Source: Actinokineospora iranica
GTDB taxonomy: Bacteria; Actinomycetota; Actinomycetes; Mycobacteriales; Pseudonocardiaceae
Assembly (NCBI RefSeq): GCF_900101685.1
Contig: NZ_FMZZ01000001.1
Coordinates: 682,001 to 746,000, forward strand
DNA: 64,000 bases
Reading direction: 5' to 3'
Positions 1-10,282 of the stretch are shown in pieces. Position numbers and translations under genes: made by a program. Below the pieces are notes generated by a model. That model had not been told where the DNA came from. It worked only from the letters and a program-made list of their open reading frames with translations, and did not search any database. Every line of letters starts with the position of its first letter. Position 1 is the stretch's first letter.

Positions 1-719
1 TAGTTGTTCTCGACCTCGTGGTCGTCCCAGACAACCGCCCATGGCGCGATGGCGTGCGCGGCCTGCAGGTCGACGTCGCGCTTGTACAGCGCGTGCCGCA
101 CGCGGTAGTTCGCCAGCGTGCTGATCTCCGTGGACGGCACGTGCGAGCGCACCCCGGACGAGCCTGCGCCGCCTTCGTAGATGTAGTCGCCGAGGTGCAG
201 GATCAGGTCGGGGCGCTCCTCGGCCATCCGCCGGTACGCGGTGAAGTACCCGGCCTCGTAGTGCGAGCAGGACGCGAACAGCATGGTCAGCGCCGGGCTC
301 GTCCCGGTGGCGGGCGCGGTCAGCGCCCGGCCCACCTGCGAGATGTGGCCCGCGGCGCGGAACCGGTACCAGTACTCGCGCCCGGCTTGGAGCCCGGTCA
401 CCTCGACGTGCACGCTGTGCGCCGAGCCCTGTTCCGCGGTCACCGAGCCGGTGCGCGCCAACTGGGTGAAGTTCTGGTCGTCGGCCACCTGCCATTCCAC
501 GGTGACCGAGGCGCTGGACATGCCGCCGAGCCCGTCGGCGTTGAGCGGGCTCGGCGCCAGCCGGGTCCAGATCACGAAGCCGTCCGCGGCGGGCTCGCCG
601 GACGCGACCCCCAGCGTGAACGGGTAGGCGATGGCGTGGGCCGTGCCTGAGCTGAGCAGGGTGGCGCCCGCTCCGGCGAGCCCACCGATCAGGAACGTCC
701 GTCGTTGCAGTCGGGTCAT
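1..719 (-). CDS. phoD: PhoD-family alkaline phosphatase, secreted (partial, 3' end outside window)
   Basis: Extracellular metallophosphatase of the alkaline phosphatase D family, which hydrolyses phosphate esters (family knowledge). About 239 N-terminal residues are present; the gene runs off the left edge. Residues 1-29 look like a Tat signal: RRTFLIGG, a hydrophobic stretch and an AHA cleavage site. Residues ~32-130 match the PhoD N-terminal domain (FTLGVASGEP, VIWTRLAP). The catalytic domain then begins with FASCSHYEAGYF, LILHLGDYIYEG and VVWDDHEVENN, the metal-binding signature blocks of PhoD. The start ATG at 719 is the only one giving a complete Tat signal. The gene is divergent from the DUF1360 gene; the 200-bp spacer holds a PHO-box-like GTTCACGCGA at 771-780. 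Confidence 0.93.
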   Translation of the reverse strand, partial: MTRLQRRTFLIGGLAGAGATLLSSGTAHAIAYPFTLGVASGEPAADGFVIWTRLAPSPLNADGLGGMSSASVTVEWQVADDQNFTQLARTGSVTAEQGSAHSVHVEVTGLQAGREYWYRFRAAGHISQVGRALTAPATGTSPALTMLFASCSHYEAGYFTAYRRMAEERPDLILHLGDYIYEGGAGSSGVRSHVPSTEISTLANYRVRHALYKRDVDLQAAHAIAPWAVVWDDHEVENN

Positions 720-920
720 GCGACCGTTCTTACGACCCGCCCACTAGGTGATCCAGACCCCACACGAACTGTTCACGCGATGTCTGCCCCGGTGAGCGCC
801 ACCGGACGAGAGCGCGCGGTTGACAGATCGGGAAACCGACGGCTCCGGCGAACCGCAGAGTCCACTGTGGACCATTCGGGCGCCTGGCATAGTCCCGGCC
901 GGACTGGGTAGCCCGCAGCC

Positions 921-1448
921 GTGACGACGACCGACACCGCCGCCCCGCTGCGCCGCTTCGCCCGACACGTGAAGCGGGCGTACTCGGACGGGCACGACCG
1001 ACCGCTGCTCGGATACTCCGCGGTGCTCGCCGCCTACACCGGCCTGGTCGGCCTGGCCGCCGTGATCGGCCGGGCACGCGGCGCCCGGCTGCCGGAGAGG
1101 TTCAGCGCGCAGGACACGATCCTGCTGTGCGCGGCGACGCACAAGGCCAGCAGGCTGCTGTCGAAGGAGGCGGTGACCAGCCCGCTGCGGGCCCCGTTCA
1201 CCCGCTACGAGAAGGCCACCGGCGAGGCCGAGATCAACGAGGCCGCCCGGGGCAACGGCGCCCAGCACGCGGTCGGCGAACTGCTCACCTGCCCGTTCTG
1301 CCTCGGCGTCTGGGTGGCGACCGGGCTGACCGCGGGCCTGGTCTTCGCGCCCAGGGCGACCCGCCTGGTGACCACCGTGCTGACCGCGGTGGCGGCCTCC
1401 GACACGCTGCAACTCACCTACGACCGGGCCAAGCAACGACTCGCCTAG
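921..1448 (+). CDS. DUF1360 family membrane protein
   Basis: A 175-residue protein of the DUF1360 family, whose function is unknown; members are small membrane proteins also found in Bacillus and actinomycetes. Hydrophobic segments lie near residues 30-52 and 128-160. The family hallmark GELLTCPFCLGVW is at about residues 115-127, with a CxxC pair in the middle. The start is GTG at 921; the upstream sequence has no strong Shine-Dalgarno. The 3' end overlaps the convergent AraC-family gene by 35 bp. Confidence 0.8.
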   Translation: MTTTDTAAPLRRFARHVKRAYSDGHDRPLLGYSAVLAAYTGLVGLAAVIGRARGARLPERFSAQDTILLCAATHKASRLLSKEAVTSPLRAPFTRYEKATGEAEINEAARGNGAQHAVGELLTCPFCLGVWVATGLTAGLVFAPRATRLVTTVLTAVAASDTLQLTYDRAKQRLA

Positions 1449-2409
1449 GTGGTTGCGACTGGTTCCGGTAGTCCGTGGGCGAAGTGCCATACGCGGCGCG
1501 GAAAGCGCGGGTGAAGACGCTGTGGCGGGTGAAACCCCAGCGGGCCGCGATGTCCTGGACCGCGACCGCGGCCAGCACCGGGTCGGCCAGGTCGCGGCGG
1601 GCGTTCTCCAGGCGCTCCCGGCGAATCCAGCCGCCGACCGTGCGGCCGTCCGCCTGGAACAGCCGGTGCAGGTAGCTGACCGAGATGTGGTGCGCGGCGG
1701 CGATCGCGCCCGGGGTCAGGCCGGGGTCGGCCAGGTGCTCCCGGATGAACGCCTCGACGCGCGGGACCAGGGCGTGCCCGTGCGCCTGCGGCGCGACGCC
1801 GAGATCGAGGGCCTCGGCGAACAGCGCTGAGACGAGGTCGGCCACCACCGTGCCCAGCCGGGGCCCGTCGCCCGCATGGCAGGCGGCGCGCTGCGCGTCG
1901 AGGTCGGTGAGGAACCCGGCCAGCAGCGCACCGATCCCCGCGCTCGCAGGCATCGGCCTGCCGATCACCCGCTCGACCTGCGCCTGGGGCACCGCCACCA
2001 GCGACTTGGGCACCCGCACCCCGACCGCGGCGAACGGCTTTCCCCCGGTGCGCAGCCGCACCACATGGGGCTGCGACGAGTCGCTGACGTGGAACTCCCC
2101 CGGGCCGAGGCTGGCCTCCCGGCTGGTCCAGGAGATGTCCGCCCGCCCGCTCAGCGGAAGCGAGAGCTGGTACACCTCCGGGTCGGCCCGCCTGATCAGC
2201 GCCGCCGTCCTGCGCGCGGTCATCGGCTGGTGCTCCTTGCCGAACACCACCAGCGACCCGAGCCGCAGATCCCGCTCCACCGCGAGGAAGTCGTCGGCGT
2301 GGTCGCTGCTCACCTCGGCGAGCATGATGGTGCGGGCCGCGTGGGCGCGCCAGTACTCAAACCGCTCGGCCGCGGGCACGTCGTCGGTGCGGAACTGGTT
2401 CTCGATCAT
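1414..2409 (-). CDS. AraC-family transcriptional regulator
   Basis: A 331-residue regulator. Residues ~20-190 resemble the AraC-binding-like (cupin-type) sensor domain found in actinobacterial regulators of catabolic genes; residues ~215-318 form the double HTH of AraC/XylS (LTPGAIAAAHHISVSYLHRLF, then VQDIAARWGFTRHSVFTRAF and the closing YGTSPTDYR). The ligand is unknown. It lies 53 bp downstream of the XRE-NACHT gene on the same strand, which could be coincidence rather than an operon. Its 3' end overlaps the convergent DUF1360 gene. Confidence 0.9.
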   Translation of the reverse strand: MIENQFRTDDVPAAERFEYWRAHAARTIMLAEVSSDHADDFLAVERDLRLGSLVVFGKEHQPMTARRTAALIRRADPEVYQLSLPLSGRADISWTSREASLGPGEFHVSDSSQPHVVRLRTGGKPFAAVGVRVPKSLVAVPQAQVERVIGRPMPASAGIGALLAGFLTDLDAQRAACHAGDGPRLGTVVADLVSALFAEALDLGVAPQAHGHALVPRVEAFIREHLADPGLTPGAIAAAHHISVSYLHRLFQADGRTVGGWIRRERLENARRDLADPVLAAVAVQDIAARWGFTRHSVFTRAFRAAYGTSPTDYRNQSQPPRRVVAWPGRR

Positions 2410-2462
2410 CTCCGCCGAGAATACGGCCTCGGCCTGCCGACACCGTCAAGGCTGACGACAAG

Positions 2463-4871
2463 TCACCGGCAGGCCAGGTGGTCTTGCAGCCGCGCGTGCC
2501 GGAACTGGTAGACCGCGCCCGCCCTGCGCAGCACGCCGCGGCGGTAGGCGTCGTCGAGGAAGGCGCTCACCGCCCACGGAAGGCGGCCTGCCAGCGGCAG
2601 GCACAGGCGCGCGAAGACCAGCCACTGCCCCCACGCGGTCATGCTGAGCAGGTACCCGAGCCCGGCGACAAGCCCGCCGACCAGCCCGAGCACCACTCCG
2701 AACACCGGCGACCAGGAGAACTCCAGCCCGGCCAGCATCCCGCCCGGGAACAGCCACCGCAGCAGCAGCACCACCAGCCAGGTCACCAACGGCACGGCGA
2801 GCGCGAACGCGGGCCCGGCGACGGCGAGCTGGATCAGCACCGTCGTGCGGTTCGCGCGCAGCAGCTCGGTCGGGCCACCGGCGGACTTGACATCCAGCGG
2901 CGCCTCGCAGCGGGCGATGACCGCGGCCACCGCGCCAGCCGCGACGCCGAACACGAGCCCGAACACCACCCCGTCCACGGTCGCGCTCAGCAGGCCCTTG
3001 CCGTAGCCGAACGAGAGCTGGTGCGCGGCCTCGCGCGCCAGCCCGTAGCCAAAGCCGAGCAGGCCGCCGACGACGAACCCGATCCGGAACCGGGAGCCGA
3101 CCCGGCCGGTCCGCGCGGGCCCGGCGCGGACCCGCAGGCGCACCCGCGACGGCTCCGGCCGCCCGGACCGGTTCGCCAGCCCGTAGGCGACCCCGAACGC
3201 CGACCCGACCACAGCGCCGAAGAGGGCGCCGAACAGCAGCGGGTACATCCCGGCCGCGGGCACGAGCAGCCCTTCCACTGCCAAGTCCACCAGCCCGAGG
3301 ATCAGCCCGGCGGTGAGCGCGACGACGAGCATCCGGACCGGCAGCCGCAGCGAGGCGCCAAGCTGCCACCAGGCCAGGTCGTAGGTGCCCAGCCCGCGCA
3401 GGTGCCGGGCGAGGTGGCCCAGCCAGCGCTGCACGCGGTCGGGGTCGAAGCGCGCGTTCTCCGGCTGGTGCCGGTAGACCGTGGCGACGAAGTTGCCGAG
3501 CAGGTGCTCCTCCAGGGCCTCCCGGGTGGGGAACCGGTCGGTGTCCAGCAGCGTGGCCGGGTCGTGGTCGGGGGTGTCGCTGTAGACGGCGCGGGCGAGC
3601 CCGACCATCAGCGGCGTGGTCAGCGCCGCGGCGAGGTTGGCGCTCGCCCGCCGGTCCGGGCGGTCGCGAAGCTCGGTCAGGACCGGTTCCCACGCGGTGC
3701 CGCCGCCATCGCCCGCGCGTGTGGTGCGCGGCAGGTAGTCGGCCAGGTCGGCGGGGGTCAGGTCGACCAGCTCGACCCCGCAGGCCGCGGTCAGCACGTC
3801 GGTCCCGGCCACGGCGGCGGCGTACTCGTCAGGACGGCTGGTCAGCAGCAGCGGCAGCCGGGTGGCGTTGAGCGCCTCCAGCGCGGCGCGGTGCAGCCCG
3901 TCGGCGATCTCGTCGAACCCGTCCAGGACGGGCAGCACCCGGTCGGTCTCCACCAGCGCCGCGGCCAGTGTGGACCCGCCGGGACCGGGCGCGTCCAGGT
4001 CGGGGTGGTCCTGCCGCAGCCGCGCGATCAGCCAGTCCCGCAACGACGTCGTGGTCGGATTCCAGGAGCCAAGCCCGACCACGACCGGCACGGCGGCTCC
4101 GGGGGCGCGGGTCCGCAGCAGGTCCAGGACGAACCGCAGGGTCAGAATCGTCTTCCCGGACCCGGCCTGGCCGAGCACCACCAGCCGCCCGGACGGAATC
4201 CGCCGGTAGACCTCCACGATCTGGTCCAGGCAGCCAGTCAGGTCCAGCGGCTCGGCGGCGCCGTCGCGGGCGCGGCGGACGTTGGCCCAGGAGTCGGTCA
4301 GCGCGGCGGCCACCGGCCGCCACCGGACGGGCAGCGGGAACGGATCGTGGATCTGCCGCTGCTCCTCCTCCCGCTGCCAGCGGACGCGGACCGCGTGCGC
4401 CAGTTCGTCCGCCGCGTCGGCCAACCTGCGCTCGACCGCCGACCCGCCCGGCCGCGCCTCGGCGTCGGTCTTCTCGGCACCATCGCCCAGCCCGCGCCCC
4501 GACGCCTCGACCCACGCACCGTGCCTGTCTCGCCTCGACGTCCCAGATTCCCCACCGTGCCCCGATTCCTCGGTCGGCGCGTCCTGTCCTGGCACCTCGG
4601 CCAGAAGCGGGTCTTGTGCCACCGCCGCTTTCACCGGGCCGGAAGGCTTGCCGAAGCCCGCGGTGGCGAACAGCGCCACCCGCTCGTCCCCCGCAAGCCC
4701 CAGCGCGTCGGCGAGCCGCCGCACCGTGGCCACCCTCGGGTCGGCCCGCTCGCCGGTCTCCAGGCCCCGGACGGTGCGCACCCCGAGACCGGACCGGTCG
4801 GCCAGGTCCTCCTGGGTCAGCCCGGCCCGCAGCCGCAGACCGCGCACCATCGCGCCGAACTGGCTGGTCAC
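2463..4871 (-). CDS. XRE HTH - NACHT NTPase - polytopic membrane protein
   Basis: An 802-residue signal-transducing NTPase. Residues 7-60 are an XRE/Cro helix-turn-helix (LTQEDLADRSGLGVRTVRGL). A low-complexity linker follows to about 150. The NACHT core has a Walker A GQAGSGKT near 234-241 and a Walker B VLPVLDGFDE near 313-322, then LLLTSRPDEY as sensor. From about 505 to 765 there are several Gly/Val-rich membrane segments, and the C-terminus ends in YQFRHARLQDHLA, a block common in actinobacterial membrane NACHT proteins. No LRR or TPR sensor repeats are seen. The family belongs to STAND ATPases; some bacterial NACHT proteins are anti-phage, but the role here is not shown. The DNA-binding head on a membrane anchor is the unusual feature. 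Confidence 0.85.
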   Translation of the reverse strand: MTSQFGAMVRGLRLRAGLTQEDLADRSGLGVRTVRGLETGERADPRVATVRRLADALGLAGDERVALFATAGFGKPSGPVKAAVAQDPLLAEVPGQDAPTEESGHGGESGTSRRDRHGAWVEASGRGLGDGAEKTDAEARPGGSAVERRLADAADELAHAVRVRWQREEEQRQIHDPFPLPVRWRPVAAALTDSWANVRRARDGAAEPLDLTGCLDQIVEVYRRIPSGRLVVLGQAGSGKTILTLRFVLDLLRTRAPGAAVPVVVGLGSWNPTTTSLRDWLIARLRQDHPDLDAPGPGGSTLAAALVETDRVLPVLDGFDEIADGLHRAALEALNATRLPLLLTSRPDEYAAAVAGTDVLTAACGVELVDLTPADLADYLPRTTRAGDGGGTAWEPVLTELRDRPDRRASANLAAALTTPLMVGLARAVYSDTPDHDPATLLDTDRFPTREALEEHLLGNFVATVYRHQPENARFDPDRVQRWLGHLARHLRGLGTYDLAWWQLGASLRLPVRMLVVALTAGLILGLVDLAVEGLLVPAAGMYPLLFGALFGAVVGSAFGVAYGLANRSGRPEPSRVRLRVRAGPARTGRVGSRFRIGFVVGGLLGFGYGLAREAAHQLSFGYGKGLLSATVDGVVFGLVFGVAAGAVAAVIARCEAPLDVKSAGGPTELLRANRTTVLIQLAVAGPAFALAVPLVTWLVVLLLRWLFPGGMLAGLEFSWSPVFGVVLGLVGGLVAGLGYLLSMTAWGQWLVFARLCLPLAGRLPWAVSAFLDDAYRRGVLRRAGAVYQFRHARLQDHLACR

Positions 4872-4953
4872 GTCCTGCCTCTCGCCGCCGGGCCACCTTG
4901 ATGAGGGTGACCTTAGCGAGGGCGCCGACCACGACTGGCCGACCTGTGGCCTG

Positions 4954-6336
4954 CTACCGGCGGCGAGCGGGTTCGATGTTGTGGTTGGCGCGGAAGACGT
5001 TGCCCGGGTCGTGGACCGCCTTCAGCGCGCTCAGCCGATCCAGCGTCGGCTTCTCGTACAGTTCGGACCGGAAGTCGGCGGCGGCCCGCTCGCCGTAGAC
5101 GAAGTTCAGCGACCGGCCCAGGGTCCACGGCCGAACGGCGTCGAAGAGCCGCTGGTGGGTGGCGCGCACTTCGGCCAGGCCGACGCCTTCGGGCGACGAC
5201 AGCACCCGCAGGATGTAGTTCGCCGCCCGGAAGGACACCGCGCTCGGCGCCGCGGGCTCCCGAGCGAGCGCGCCGCCGAGGTGCCGCAGGTCGACGACGC
5301 ACCCCACCGCCGCGTCCGCGCCCGCCAGCCCGATGATCGCGTCGAGGACCTCGGGCGGCAGGTCGCTCAGCAGCGCGCTGTTGCCGTCGTAGGCGTGGGC
5401 GAAGTCCGGCTCGCGGTAAATGGAGCCCGCGTCGCGGTAAGCCAGTTCGCCCACCGCGTCGATCAGGGTCGGGGCGACCGCGCGCCACGGCTGGATCAGG
5501 CCCGGACCCTCGGCGATGTCGGTGGTGGCGAACCGGACGTGCAGCACATGCCTGCCCCGTAGCGGCTCCGGGAACACGGGCAGCGGCGGGTAGCCGATCA
5601 TGCCCACGGACGCGGTGATCGTCTCCGGCGCCCGGGCGGTCCAGTCCCGGAAGAAGGCCAGGACCGCCTCGGCGTGCTCTGAGCCGAAGTAGATCCCGCC
5701 GCCGTAGATCCGCTCGACCGGCCGCAGGCCGATCTCCAGGCTGGTGACGACGCCGAAGTTGTCCCGCCCGCCGCGCAGCGCCCAGAACAGGTCAGGGTCG
5801 GTCGCGGCGGTCACGTGCCGTAGGTCGCCGTCGGCGGTGACGACGTCGACAGCCCGCACGTGGTCGGCGGCGTAGCCGACCTCACGGGCCAGCAGGCCCA
5901 TGCCGCCCGCGAGGGTGTAGCCCACGACGCCCACGTGCCCGGCCGACCCGCTGGGCGGGACCAGCCCGTGCGGCTCGGCCAGCGCCACTACCGCCGACCA
6001 GCGCGCGCCCGCGCCGATCCGGGCATAACGCCCCTCTGGGTGCACGGTGACCTCGGCCAGTCGCTTGGTGCTGATCAGCACGCCGCCGTCGACGGGAACG
6101 GTCACGCCGTGCCCGGTCGACCGCACGGCGACGGCGAGCCCGCGCTCGGCGGCGAACCGGACCGCCGCGCGCACGTCCTCGGCATCGGCGGCCCCGACGA
6201 CCACCGCGGGCCGGGGGTGGAAGCCGGTCTGGAAGCCCGCCAACTCCGCCGCGTAGCCGTCCTGTCCCCGCCCGAATACCGGGCCGCGCACTTGGTCCGC
6301 GAGAAAGGCCAGCTCATCGCGGGTCGGGGAAGCCAT
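4954..6336 (-). CDS. FAD-binding oxidoreductase, berberine-bridge (BBE) type
   Basis: A flavoenzyme of the FAD_binding_4/BBE group that oxidises sugars or small natural products; the substrate is unknown. Starting from MASPTRDELA the protein has 460 residues. The FAD-binding half contains PAVVVGAADAEDVRAAV, then RSTGHGV whose His is the usual covalent FAD attachment site, and VGYTLAGGMG. The Cys that gives bicovalent flavin in some members is absent at the GSAGHVG position, so a single covalent link is expected. The C-terminal BBE motif is DPGNVFRANHNI. An upstream in-frame ATG at 6390 would add 18 residues; I prefer 6336 because the extension does not resemble the family. The LysR gene just upstream on the same strand is the likely regulator. 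Confidence 0.88.
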   Translation of the reverse strand: MASPTRDELAFLADQVRGPVFGRGQDGYAAELAGFQTGFHPRPAVVVGAADAEDVRAAVRFAAERGLAVAVRSTGHGVTVPVDGGVLISTKRLAEVTVHPEGRYARIGAGARWSAVVALAEPHGLVPPSGSAGHVGVVGYTLAGGMGLLAREVGYAADHVRAVDVVTADGDLRHVTAATDPDLFWALRGGRDNFGVVTSLEIGLRPVERIYGGGIYFGSEHAEAVLAFFRDWTARAPETITASVGMIGYPPLPVFPEPLRGRHVLHVRFATTDIAEGPGLIQPWRAVAPTLIDAVGELAYRDAGSIYREPDFAHAYDGNSALLSDLPPEVLDAIIGLAGADAAVGCVVDLRHLGGALAREPAAPSAVSFRAANYILRVLSSPEGVGLAEVRATHQRLFDAVRPWTLGRSLNFVYGERAAADFRSELYEKPTLDRLSALKAVHDPGNVFRANHNIEPARRR

Positions 6337-6457
6337 GTGCCGCAAATCCGCACTCCTGCCATCGTGCCCGGTCCGTTCACCGGGCGTCATGACTCATCGT
6401 GCGGTCGGCGTGATCAGAAGTCCAAGAGCGGCTGAGTCTGACGACCAGAAGCTCCGC

Positions 6458-7357
6458 TTATACCCGCTGCTCAACGGCAGCGAACGCCGCTCGCGCGTAG
6501 TCGAGGAACCGGCGCGCGGCCGGGCTGCTCGGCCCGCCCGCCCGCCAGGCCAACGCCATGCGCCCGCGCAGCCCTGGCCCGGAGACCCGCACCGCCGTCA
6601 GGTTCTCCGCCCGCTCGGCGGCCAGCGACGCCGGGAGGATCGCGGGCCCGAGCCCGCGGGCCGCGAGGTCGGCCAGCATGGCCGGGTTGCTGACCTCCAG
6701 CGCGACCCTCGGCTCGAATCCCGCCGCGGCGCAGGCCCGCTCCAGGCAAGCGCGCATCCCGGTGCCCTTGGGAAGGCTGACCAGCCCCCGCCCGCGCAGC
6801 GCCTCGATGCCGACCGCGCCCGCGCCCGCCAGCCGGTCGCCGGAGCTGACCGCGATCACCAGTTCCTCGTCGACGATGACGTCGAGCGCGACGCCGTCCG
6901 GCTCCTCCTCGGTCAAGGCGACGACGGCCACGTCCAGCCGCCCGCTGATGACCGCGCCCAGCAGCCGGTCGGAGTCGTCCTCGGACAGGGTGATCTCCAC
7001 CCCGGGGTAGTCCTGGTGGAAGTCGGCCAGCACCGGCGGCAACTCGACCGACGAGCACGCCCGCACCATCCCGACGGCCACCCGCCCGCGCACCAGCCCG
7101 GCGAACTCGTCCACCGCGAGCCGCACCATGGCGGCGCCGTCCAGCACGGCGCGCGCGTAGCCCAGCACGGCCTCGCCGACGTCGGTGAGCCGGACCGTCG
7201 GACCGGACCGGTCGAACAGCGGCTGCCCAAGCTCCCGCTCCAACCGCCGCACCTGCGCGCTGACCCCGGGCTGCGCCACGAAGAGCTTCGCCGCCGCCTT
7301 GGTGAAACTCGCCTCATCGGCCACTGCGACGAAGTACTCCAACTGACGCAACTCCAT
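6458..7357 (-). CDS. LysR-family transcriptional regulator
   Basis: A 299-residue LysR regulator. Residues 1-60 contain the winged HTH (MELRQLEYFVAVADEASFTK, then PGVSAQVRRLERELG and PLFDRSG); residues ~90-290 are the periplasmic-binding-like effector domain. The start MELRQL at 7357 is chosen over the ATG eight codons upstream because LysR proteins begin at this point. It is upstream of and co-directional with the FAD oxidoreductase gene (121-bp gap), so it probably controls that gene; the effector is unknown. Confidence 0.9.
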   Translation of the reverse strand: MELRQLEYFVAVADEASFTKAAAKLFVAQPGVSAQVRRLERELGQPLFDRSGPTVRLTDVGEAVLGYARAVLDGAAMVRLAVDEFAGLVRGRVAVGMVRACSSVELPPVLADFHQDYPGVEITLSEDDSDRLLGAVISGRLDVAVVALTEEEPDGVALDVIVDEELVIAVSSGDRLAGAGAVGIEALRGRGLVSLPKGTGMRACLERACAAAGFEPRVALEVSNPAMLADLAARGLGPAILPASLAAERAENLTAVRVSGPGLRGRMALAWRAGGPSSPAARRFLDYARAAFAAVEQRV

Positions 7358-7608
7358 GCCGCCGAGGGTAGGCGACGGCACTGCGCCGACTGGCGTTCCC
7401 GCCGGTCACGGCCGTGGCCGCGCTGGTGCGGCAGGGGTGGTGTGAGCCCTGGCACGTGACCGAATTCTGTGAAACGCACTTGTCACGGTGGTTGTCTGGT
7501 TATCGTTCGGCCGCCGTGGGCGCGCAGCCTTGGTTCCTCGGCAACGTCCGAGCGCTGTGTCCAGCACAGCTCCCCGGCCCGACCGAGAGAGACTGGTGAG
7601 ACGCTGGC

Positions 7609-8490
7609 ATGACCGATCTGATCATCGCGGTCGCGCTCTGCGTCGCCGTCGCCGTCGCCTATGCCACGGCCGCGCTCATCCAGGCCAGGCACGCGCACCT
7701 GAGCATGTGGGCGCTGATTCGGCTCCCGGTGTGGTGGGCGGCCTTCGGCCTCAACGCCCTCGGCGCGGCCCTGCACGTGCTGTCGCTGGGATTCGGGCCG
7801 CTGTCGCTGATCCAGCCGCTCGGCGTGCTGACGCTGGTCATCGCGGTGCCGTTGACCGCTGCCACGGCGCGGCGCGGGGTGACCAGGACCGAGACGGTCG
7901 GCATGGTGTGCACGGTGATCGGCCTCGTGGGCCTGACCCTGCTCGTCACCACCGGCGGCGACGGCGACACCCTCGCCGACCACGAGCTCACCGGTCTGCT
8001 CCTGGCCACGGCTGCCATCGTCGGCCTGCTCACCGCCCAGGGACAGCGGGCGGGGGCGTCCCCGCTGTGGGAGGCCGTCGCGGGCGGCTTGGCGTTCGCC
8101 GTCTGCTCGGCCCTGTGCCAGACCGTGGTCCTGCGCGTGCAGGCGAGCGGAGCGACCGCCCTCGCCCAGCCCGCGACCATCGTCGCGATCATCTCCGTCG
8201 CCGTGCTGGCGATCGCGGCCACCGTGACCACGCAGCGCTCCTACCGCGACGGCCTCGGCGCCCCGCTGGCGGTCACCAACCTGGTCAACCCGACCAGCGC
8301 CACCGCCATCGGCATCGTCTTCCTCGGCGAGGAACTCGCCACCACCGGCCTGGAGATCGCCCTCGCGGTCGGCTGCGCCGTCATCGCCGCATACGGCGTG
8401 ACCCAGCTGGCGCGGGCTCGCGACCTGCCGGTCGCGGCTCCCCTGCTCGCCATCGCGACCGACGACGAAGCCCGCTCGGACGCCGCCTGA
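7609..8490 (+). CDS. DMT-superfamily (EamA-like) permease
   Basis: A 293-residue integral membrane protein with about ten hydrophobic segments in two halves, as in EamA/DMT exporters. The N-terminal half carries LGFGPLSLIQPLGVLTLVI and the second half NLVNPTSATAIGIVFLGEEL, matching the repeated proline-containing helix of the family. Substrate cannot be predicted. The 227-bp upstream region includes a small inverted repeat GCTGTG/CACAGC near 7553-7570 but no recognised riboswitch. The stop codon lies just inside a strong bidirectional terminator shared with the convergent ABC-F gene. Confidence 0.85.
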   Translation: MTDLIIAVALCVAVAVAYATAALIQARHAHLSMWALIRLPVWWAAFGLNALGAALHVLSLGFGPLSLIQPLGVLTLVIAVPLTAATARRGVTRTETVGMVCTVIGLVGLTLLVTTGGDGDTLADHELTGLLLATAAIVGLLTAQGQRAGASPLWEAVAGGLAFAVCSALCQTVVLRVQASGATALAQPATIVAIISVAVLAIAATVTTQRSYRDGLGAPLAVTNLVNPTSATAIGIVFLGEELATTGLEIALAVGCAVIAAYGVTQLARARDLPVAAPLLAIATDDEARSDAA

Positions 8491-8520
8491 TCCCCTGCGG
8501 TCATGCGGCGTCCGAGCGGG
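8471..8520. terminator. Bidirectional terminator between convergent genes
   Basis: A perfect 16-bp inverted repeat: CCCGCTCGGACGCCGC at 8471-8486 and its complement at 8505-8520, with an 18-nt loop. The left arm overlaps the last codons of the DMT permease gene, and the right arm ends 3 bp before the ABC-F stop codon. It has no T-run, typical of actinobacterial hairpin terminators. Confidence 0.8.
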
Positions 8521-8523
8521 GGC

Positions 8524-10125
<1,602 letters not shown>

Positions 10126-10172
10126 GAGGGAACTGCCTCCATGGAGAAAGTGATGCGCGAAAAGGACGAAGA

Positions 10173-10197
10173 CCGGCGCCGCGGCCCGCGGCGCCGG
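10173..10197 (-). terminator. Attenuator hairpin in the ABC-F leader
   Basis: A perfect 11-bp inverted repeat, CCGGCGCCGCG at 10173-10183 and CGCGGCGCCGG at 10187-10197, loop of 3 nt. In the minus-strand transcript it is followed by the T-rich TCTTCGTCCTTTTC, so it can end transcription between the leader ORF and the ABC-F start. It lies 17 nt after the leader ORF stop codon, the arrangement used for ribosome-mediated attenuation. Confidence 0.75.
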
Positions 10198-10213
10198 AGG
10201 AGGCGTCGTCCTC

Positions 10214-10240
10214 TTACAGGAACAGCAGTTGCTGCATCAC
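10214..10240 (-). CDS. Leader peptide (MQQLLFL) upstream of the ABC-F gene
   Basis: A tiny ORF reading GTG ATG CAG CAA CTG CTG TTC CTG TAA on the minus strand, giving MMQQLLFL or, from the ATG, MQQLLFL. There is no Shine-Dalgarno, but a -10-like TAACCT ends 7 nt before the GTG, which fits a leaderless transcript starting at 10240. The short hydrophobic peptide followed at once by a terminator hairpin and an ABC-F gene is the pattern seen for drug-sensing attenuators of resistance genes. Translation has not been shown. Confidence 0.6.
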   Translation of the reverse strand: MMQQLLFL

Positions 10241-10253
10241 GTTCGCCAGGTTA
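10241..10253 (-). promoter_or_regulatory. Candidate promoter for the ABC-F attenuator transcript
   Basis: On the minus strand TAACCT is followed by GGCGAAC and then the leader GTG. This is a fair TANNNT -10 element placed for a start at the first base of the leader ORF. No convincing -35 hexamer is visible 17 nt further upstream. Confidence 0.4.
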
Positions 10254-10282
10254 GCGCGGATGCGGGGTCCACTCATCCGAAT

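Noticed and set aside
771-790. PHO-box upstream of phoD
   Set aside because: Only one good GTTCACGCGA unit is visible, where two or more direct repeats would be expected; kept only as a remark in the phoD entry.
2478-4901. Long plus-strand reading frame of over 800 codons
   Set aside because: It is antisense to the XRE-NACHT gene, rich in Arg/Pro/Gln and without any motif; GC-rich DNA readily gives such frames.
7553-7570. Small inverted repeat before the DMT permease gene as a riboswitch
   Set aside because: The repeat is short and the surrounding leader does not match any riboswitch I know.
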